9,431 bases of DNA from Methanobrevibacter sp. (GTDB lineage Archaea > Methanobacteriota > Methanobacteria > Methanobacteriales > Methanobacteriaceae). The DNA lies in contig NZ_SUTI01000032.1 of the NCBI RefSeq assembly GCF_015062985.1, positions 1-9,431 of the forward strand. Direction: 5' to 3'. This document shows positions 6,040-9,431 of the stretch, piece after piece. Position numbers and translations under genes: made by a program. The stretch's first letter is position 1. The number at the start of each line of letters is the position of its first letter. The notes beneath the pieces are model-generated. The model was not told the DNA's origin, did not search any database, and worked only from the letters and a program-made list of their open reading frames with translations.

Positions 6040-6789
6040 GTGGTACTTATTTTTAATAAGAGGATAATCATTGCTGCAATTCTGGCATTAATCGTTATTT
6101 TTTCAGTCATGATAATGGCATATAATACTAATTCTATTGAAGATTCTCAAAGCAATTCATCCGGCGGTGCCTATCGTGTAAATATCACTTCAGAGATGAA
6201 CGGCAGTGATTTGGGGTCTGTTGAAGTTATTAAAAATGTCGGAAACCCCAATTCTAAAAGAATAGCCTATGTTGTTGGTGTTCATCCATTGGAACATGAA
6301 GTGCATGAAACCCTGGTCAAAATTCTTCCGAACATGACTGGCCTCAACTATTGCTATGACATCTATATAATTAATGTGACTAAGGATGTGGGTCAGTATG
6401 GTGACGGCTTGTCTGATTCAGAAAGTCCCGGCAGGCAAAACGGACAGGAACTTGCTTATGAATATGTATATCCTGAAATCAGGAATGGAAATTATGAATT
6501 GGCTATTGATGTTCATTCAAATGTGGGTGCATATCCTTATCGGACATTCGTGTTCAGTCCGGTTAAGGAAGGCCTTAGTGTAGACTATGCCAATGAGATT
6601 GCACAAATGTGTCAAAACATTTCATATTACACGCCGGATTCAACAACAAGCGGACCCTTTTTGACAGTTCCCTTAAATGAAAACGGTATTCCCTCATTTT
6701 ATTTTGAAGAGTATAGCTTCGCTCCGCAGGACGTAAAGGATGAACACATCTTGGAATTGATTCATGCGGTGGATAGTTTGAATATTTAA
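6040..6789 (+). CDS. Membrane-anchored extracellular protein, M14/AstE-like zinc hydrolase candidate
   Basis: I do not recognise an exact family. The product (249 residues from a GTG) has one N-terminal hydrophobic span at about residues 9-28, probably an uncleaved anchor or signal peptide, then a polar linker. The rest looks extracellular, with six N-X-S/T sequons (N39, N48, N54, N98, N112, N193). The fold is suggested by GVHPLEHEVHE (His82, Glu85), SPGRQNG (Arg132) and AIDVHSN (His159), and late FYFEEYSF (Glu223/224). This is the order of zinc ligands HxxE...H, arginine and catalytic glutamate in M14 carboxypeptidases and the related AstE/aspartoacylase group. A peptidase or deacylase acting on cell-wall peptides is a possible role, but this is inference. 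The start is unclear: AGGTGGT (6038-6044) overlaps the GTG and is better spaced for the ATT at 6049. It stops 21 bases from the convergent DUF2207 gene. Confidence 0.7.
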   Translation: MVLIFNKRIIIAAILALIVIFSVMIMAYNTNSIEDSQSNSSGGAYRVNITSEMNGSDLGSVEVIKNVGNPNSKRIAYVVGVHPLEHEVHETLVKILPNMTGLNYCYDIYIINVTKDVGQYGDGLSDSESPGRQNGQELAYEYVYPEIRNGNYELAIDVHSNVGAYPYRTFVFSPVKEGLSVDYANEIAQMCQNISYYTPDSTTSGPFLTVPLNENGIPSFYFEEYSFAPQDVKDEHILELIHAVDSLNI

Positions 6790-6795
6790 AAAAAA
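6788..6795 (-). terminator. T8 terminator of the lemA-DUF2207 operon
   Basis: A run of eight A on the + strand reads as eight T on the - strand, 15 bases past the DUF2207 stop. Oligo-T is the main intrinsic termination signal in archaea. It overlaps the last bases of the convergent M14-like gene. No hairpin is apparent. Confidence 0.55.
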
Positions 6796-6810
6796 GAATT
6801 TAGTGGGAAG

Positions 6811-8583
6811 CTAGAAAGCTCCTCCACCTCCACCACCTGATCCTCCTCCGAGGCCACCGAATCCTCCGGAATCGGATGATGGATTGATTGTATGTTCACT
6901 TGTATTGTATGCGCTATGCCAAAGGCCATATCCTCCATAATAGTGATACATGAATATGCCGTCATCATATTCGGATATGTTTGGCACCTGCAGTTTCATG
7001 GATTCGTAGACTTCTTCAGCTACTCCAAGAGCGGTACCATAAATAAGGTACTTTTTCCAAACGACTATGGATTCTGGAGGGTGTTCTTCCATTAAACTGT
7101 TGTCCTCTAAGAACTTCTTGAAGTTGTCCCATTTGAGGTAGAAGACTCTGCCCTCTTCGGTCCATCTTCCCATGATATCCTCATCGAGGAACATGAGGAC
7201 AAATGAGAATATTATTAGGAATATTCCCCCTGCAAGACAGTATAATCCATTTCCAAGATTTGTTAAAAAACTTAAAATAATGAGAATAACTCCGAATACG
7301 AATCCTCCTGCCACTAAAAATGCATTGATTGTTGAACCGGTATCATCAAAGTAGTACGGTTTTTTTATCTTGCTTTCGACCTTATTTTCCCATTTTCCAA
7401 TGTTGTCGACAAACCATTGCGCTTCTGATTCTGAAGATAATTGGCCGTTCAATGTGGACAGGTTTAATGTGTTGTCCCTTGCGAAATGTGATAGGATATT
7501 AAACACGATTTTTTCGCTGCTGCTTAATTCGTTTTCCTTATCATGATTGAAGGTTAATATAAGGTCTTTCATTCCGCTGCTGGCATCCTCTTCAGTGAAT
7601 AATTTTAATATTTTCCGGTCAATAAGATTCATAATCGACGCTTCAAATCCTTTTATGTTAGGTTTTCCGATATCACTTTTGTTTTCAATGAGTGCATTGA
7701 TTATTTCCGGCGGATCGTTTGTAGGCAAGTCCCTTTCATAGATTCCATCATAATCAACTTTCGGTTCCCTACCATATCTGAAGTATGTGAATGCCGCACC
7801 AATAGGACTGAAAAGTGATAGCAATCCTAAACCGAGATAGGTTGTGTTCCAGAAGTTTCGTCCATTGACGCTGTCTTCCACGTTTTTGACTATCATATCC
7901 CTGCCGTTCATATTCTCATGCTTTGCATATGGAGCATCGTCAAAGTCATCACTTGGCATTAACGCTACCAGTTCGTAAAATTCTCCTTTAGGAATGCGTG
8001 TGGATTCAATGCTTATCATGTCTCCATATAATTTGCTTTTAGCAGTGTATTCATCAGGATTCACGAAAAATTCATTTCCTTCTTTTCCAGGCAGGTTAAC
8101 AGTAGCATCCAAGTGCCCAACATCAACGTCCCATTCACTTCCCCATAGCTTATAGTGGAGTCCTCCGACATCGTTGAATAGGGTAACGACATTTTTCATG
8201 TCATATGAAATCAGAACGGCAACTGAACAGTCCCTTATTTTTTTGGTGTGTCCTGCATCGGAATAGAGATAAATCTTCAAATGTTTTTGTCCGTTTTCAT
8301 CACTTACCTTCAATATCGGATATGCCCCTATTGCAGACACTTTAATGTTTTCCACACTCTCTCCGGATTTTAGGGGGATGTCCCTATAAACCCCATTAAA
8401 TTCCCCGTCAAATGTATAATCGTATTCTTCTTCTACATGCAGCAGGCCGTTTTTTTGTACAGTCAGTTCGATTATTGCATTTTCAATGCTGTAGCTTCGA
8501 TCGTTACTGGCCGAAACGAGCGTTACTGTTGATAACAGTATTATCAAAATGAAGATTATACAAAATGCCTTTTTAACATTCAT
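6811..8583 (-). CDS. DUF2207 family predicted membrane protein with glycine-rich tail
   Basis: The 590-residue protein is a DUF2207 member of unknown function. An N-terminal signal peptide (about residues 1-26, hydrophobic core CIIFILIILLSTVTLVSA) precedes the DUF2207 domain (about 30-240). That domain has the family opening of an antiparallel strand pattern ending in GVYRDIPL (64-71). A membrane span follows at about 247-268, then a 150-residue soluble part (270-417) and two more spans (about 419-440 and 447-466). The C-terminal region (about 472-535) has WTEEGRVFYLKWDNFKKFL and VVWKKYLIYGTALGVAEEV, typical of the family. The protein ends in a glycine-rich tail (573-590). Predicted topology is DUF2207 domain outside, middle and tail inside. 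GGAG at 8594-8591 serves the ATG. It lies 14 bases after lemA, its usual partner, so the two proteins may work together. Function is unproven. Confidence 0.9.
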   Translation of the reverse strand: MNVKKAFCIIFILIILLSTVTLVSASNDRSYSIENAIIELTVQKNGLLHVEEEYDYTFDGEFNGVYRDIPLKSGESVENIKVSAIGAYPILKVSDENGQKHLKIYLYSDAGHTKKIRDCSVAVLISYDMKNVVTLFNDVGGLHYKLWGSEWDVDVGHLDATVNLPGKEGNEFFVNPDEYTAKSKLYGDMISIESTRIPKGEFYELVALMPSDDFDDAPYAKHENMNGRDMIVKNVEDSVNGRNFWNTTYLGLGLLSLFSPIGAAFTYFRYGREPKVDYDGIYERDLPTNDPPEIINALIENKSDIGKPNIKGFEASIMNLIDRKILKLFTEEDASSGMKDLILTFNHDKENELSSSEKIVFNILSHFARDNTLNLSTLNGQLSSESEAQWFVDNIGKWENKVESKIKKPYYFDDTGSTINAFLVAGGFVFGVILIILSFLTNLGNGLYCLAGGIFLIIFSFVLMFLDEDIMGRWTEEGRVFYLKWDNFKKFLEDNSLMEEHPPESIVVWKKYLIYGTALGVAEEVYESMKLQVPNISEYDDGIFMYHYYGGYGLWHSAYNTSEHTINPSSDSGGFGGLGGGSGGGGGGAF

Positions 8584-8597
8584 ATATTTTCTCCGAT

Positions 8598-9155
8598 TCA
8601 GAACTTAACTTCAGGAACTGCTCTTTCTGCTTCAGGTGCTTCAAAGAAGTTTTCTTCTTTAAAACCAAATATTCTTGCCATAATGCTGCTTGGGAATTGT
8701 TGGCAGGCATTGTTGTATTTCATTACTACATCATTATAGAATTGCCTTGCATAGGATATTTTATCCTCTGTTTCGCTTAATTCAGTCTGCAATTGTTGGA
8801 AATTGCTGTTTGCCTTAAGTTCAGGATAATTTTCTGCAACGGCAAATAATGATTTTAATGCTCCAGTCAATTGATTGTCTGCAGCACTGGCTTCTTCTAC
8901 AGAAGATGCATTCATGACATTTGCTCTTGCTTTAGTAACTTCTTCAAGAACTCCTTTTTCATGACTTGCGTAACCTTTTACAGTTTCCACAAGGTTCGGA
9001 ATTAAGTCGTTTCTTCTTTTGAGTTGGACATCAATTTGCGCATAGCTGTTCTTTACGCGGTTTCTAAGTCCAACGAGATTATTGTACATGTGTATAATTG
9101 TTGCTACAATAAATATGATTGCTATAATTAATACTATCATTAATATAAGGTCCAT
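8598..9155 (-). CDS. lemA: LemA family protein
   Basis: The 185-residue protein is a clear LemA member. It has an N-terminal membrane span (about residues 3-22) with almost no residues before it, then the family signature beginning YNNLVGLRNRVKNSYAQIDV (24-43). The signature continues with QLKRRNDLIPNLVETVKGYASHE at 44-66. The rest is a long helical bundle, with SLFAVAENYPELKANSNFQQLQ and ISYARQFYNDVV. The end is acidic and short. The biochemical role of LemA proteins is not established; they recur beside DUF2207 and TPM-domain membrane proteins, as here. The ATG at 9155 is preceded by AGGTGAT (9165-9159 on this strand), a strong site. It is the first gene of a two-gene operon with the DUF2207 gene. 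Confidence 0.95.
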   Translation of the reverse strand: MDLILMIVLIIAIIFIVATIIHMYNNLVGLRNRVKNSYAQIDVQLKRRNDLIPNLVETVKGYASHEKGVLEEVTKARANVMNASSVEEASAADNQLTGALKSLFAVAENYPELKANSNFQQLQTELSETEDKISYARQFYNDVVMKYNNACQQFPSSIMARIFGFKEENFFEAPEAERAVPEVKF

Positions 9156-9190
9156 TTTATCACCTAATTTATATCTTTATTTATATTAAA

Positions 9191-9200
9191 AATATATTTT
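9191..9200 (-). promoter_or_regulatory. Putative TATA box for lemA-DUF2207
   Basis: On the - strand, AAAATATATT lies about 36-45 bases upstream of the lemA ATG and is followed by TTTAATATAAATAAAG. The expected start of transcription is near 9168, just ahead of the AGGTGAT site. The region is very AT-rich, so other TATA-like stretches nearby, for example 9180-9187, are possible. Confidence 0.4.
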
Positions 9201-9275
9201 GCCTTTTAGATTTAAATTAATAATTATTATGGGAAAATATTATTTTTTTTCAAAATATCATCTTTAAACAATACC

Positions 9276-9283
9276 TTTATATA
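9276..9283 (+). promoter_or_regulatory. TATA box, probable promoter of the tRNA-Ser gene
   Basis: TTTATATA preceded by ACAATACC is the best archaeal TATA match in the window. The expected start of transcription is near 9304-9308, about 50 bases before the mature tRNA end, so the precursor would carry a leader. A second TATA-like stretch, AAATATAT at 9293-9300, would give a leader of about 35 bases. Confidence 0.6.
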
Positions 9284-9306
9284 GGTGTAAGTAAATATAT
9301 TATCTT

Positions 9307-9331
9307 ATCATATTATTCTAGACGATATGAT
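9307..9331 (+). repeat. Inverted repeat in the predicted tRNA-Ser leader
   Basis: ATCATAT (9307-9313) and ATATGAT (9325-9331) are exact reverse complements around an 11-base loop containing TCTAGACG. A further T-G wobble pair is possible at 9306 and 9332. It lies between the predicted transcription start and the tRNA 5' end and could fold in the precursor RNA. Confidence 0.4.
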
Positions 9332-9357
9332 GTGCAAGTATTTGCTAACTATTTTAT

Positions 9358-9431
9358 GCCGAGATAGTCTAGCCTGGTAAGGCGCGAGACTGGAAATCTC
9401 GTGGGCGTTCAGCCCTCCTGGGTTCAAATCC
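9358..9431 (+). tRNA. tRNA-Ser, anticodon GGA (3' end outside window)
   Basis: The sequence folds as a class II tRNA, cut by the window end in the T arm. The acceptor 5' strand is GCCGAGA (9358-9364). The D stem GTCT/AGGC encloses a loop with the GG pair. The anticodon stem CGAGA/TCTCG (9385-9389 and 9397-9401) encloses the loop CTGGAAA, so the anticodon is GGA at 9392-9394, reading serine codons UCC and UCU. The long variable arm expected of tRNA-Ser is present, with stem GGGC/GCCC (9403-9406 and 9412-9415). The T arm starts CTGGG with loop TTCAAAT, and the last two bases begin its 3' strand. The missing part should complete the T stem and an acceptor strand ending in TCTCGGC plus the discriminator base. 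No intron is seen in the visible part. Confidence 0.95.

Noticed and set aside
6823..6867. CTCC/ACCTCC-rich low-complexity DNA as a repeat array
   Set aside because: It is simply the codons of the glycine-rich tail of the DUF2207 protein read from the opposite strand, not a regular tandem repeat.
6892..7354. Short + strand open frames opposite the DUF2207 gene
   Set aside because: They lie within the DUF2207 coding sequence, which is well supported by family features, and show no ribosome sites or recognisable domains.
9327..9380. A 17-codon frame starting in the tRNA-Ser leader
   Set aside because: It runs into the folded tRNA, has no Shine-Dalgarno site and gives no recognisable peptide.
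9358..9431. tRNA-Ser as an integration site of a mobile element
   Set aside because: tRNA genes often serve this way, but the 3' end and the downstream DNA are outside the window and no integrase or direct repeat is visible.

Overview
The window is low-GC archaeal DNA, most likely from a methanogen of the Methanobacteriales, with Methanobrevibacter as the best guess. Four things point there: archaeal/eukaryotic-type ribosomal proteins (L30, L15, L34e, L14e), archaeal SecY and archaeal-type adenylate and cytidylate kinases, a Cbf5-type pseudouridine synthase, and Shine-Dalgarno sites of the form GGTGAT with TTTATATA-like TATA boxes. The genus is an inference from gene order and base composition, not a measured match.

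Bases 2-4945 are the distal part of the archaeal ribosomal protein superoperon, all on the + strand: end of rpsE (S5), rpl30, rpl15, secY, adk, an Oxa1/EMC3-like membrane insertase (DUF106), then rpl34e, cmk and rpl14e. A TATA box upstream of rpl34e suggests a second internal transcription unit. A hairpin followed by eight T closes the block after rpl14e. The genes link ribosome assembly, membrane protein insertion (SecY plus the DUF106 insertase) and nucleotide supply (Adk, Cmk). Both kinases have P-loops without the usual lysine.

Bases 5017-5982 encode Cbf5, the catalytic subunit of H/ACA RNPs. Next, at 6040-6789, comes a membrane-anchored, probably extracellular protein with residues resembling an M14/AstE-type zinc hydrolase site and six N-glycosylation sequons. 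Its start codon is uncertain.

The rest runs on the - strand: a lemA gene (9155-8598) followed after 14 bases by a DUF2207 membrane protein with a glycine-rich tail (8583-6811). This is a recurring gene pair of unknown biochemical role. It converges on the M14-like gene with only 21 bases between the stops. The 202-base gap at 9156-9357 is a divergent promoter region. The window ends inside a tRNA-Ser(GGA) gene on the + strand, cut off in the T arm.

I found no CRISPR array, insertion sequence or phage gene. The least understood part is the cell-envelope group formed by the M14-like protein, DUF2207 and LemA. No stretch longer than about 200 bases lacks a gene.
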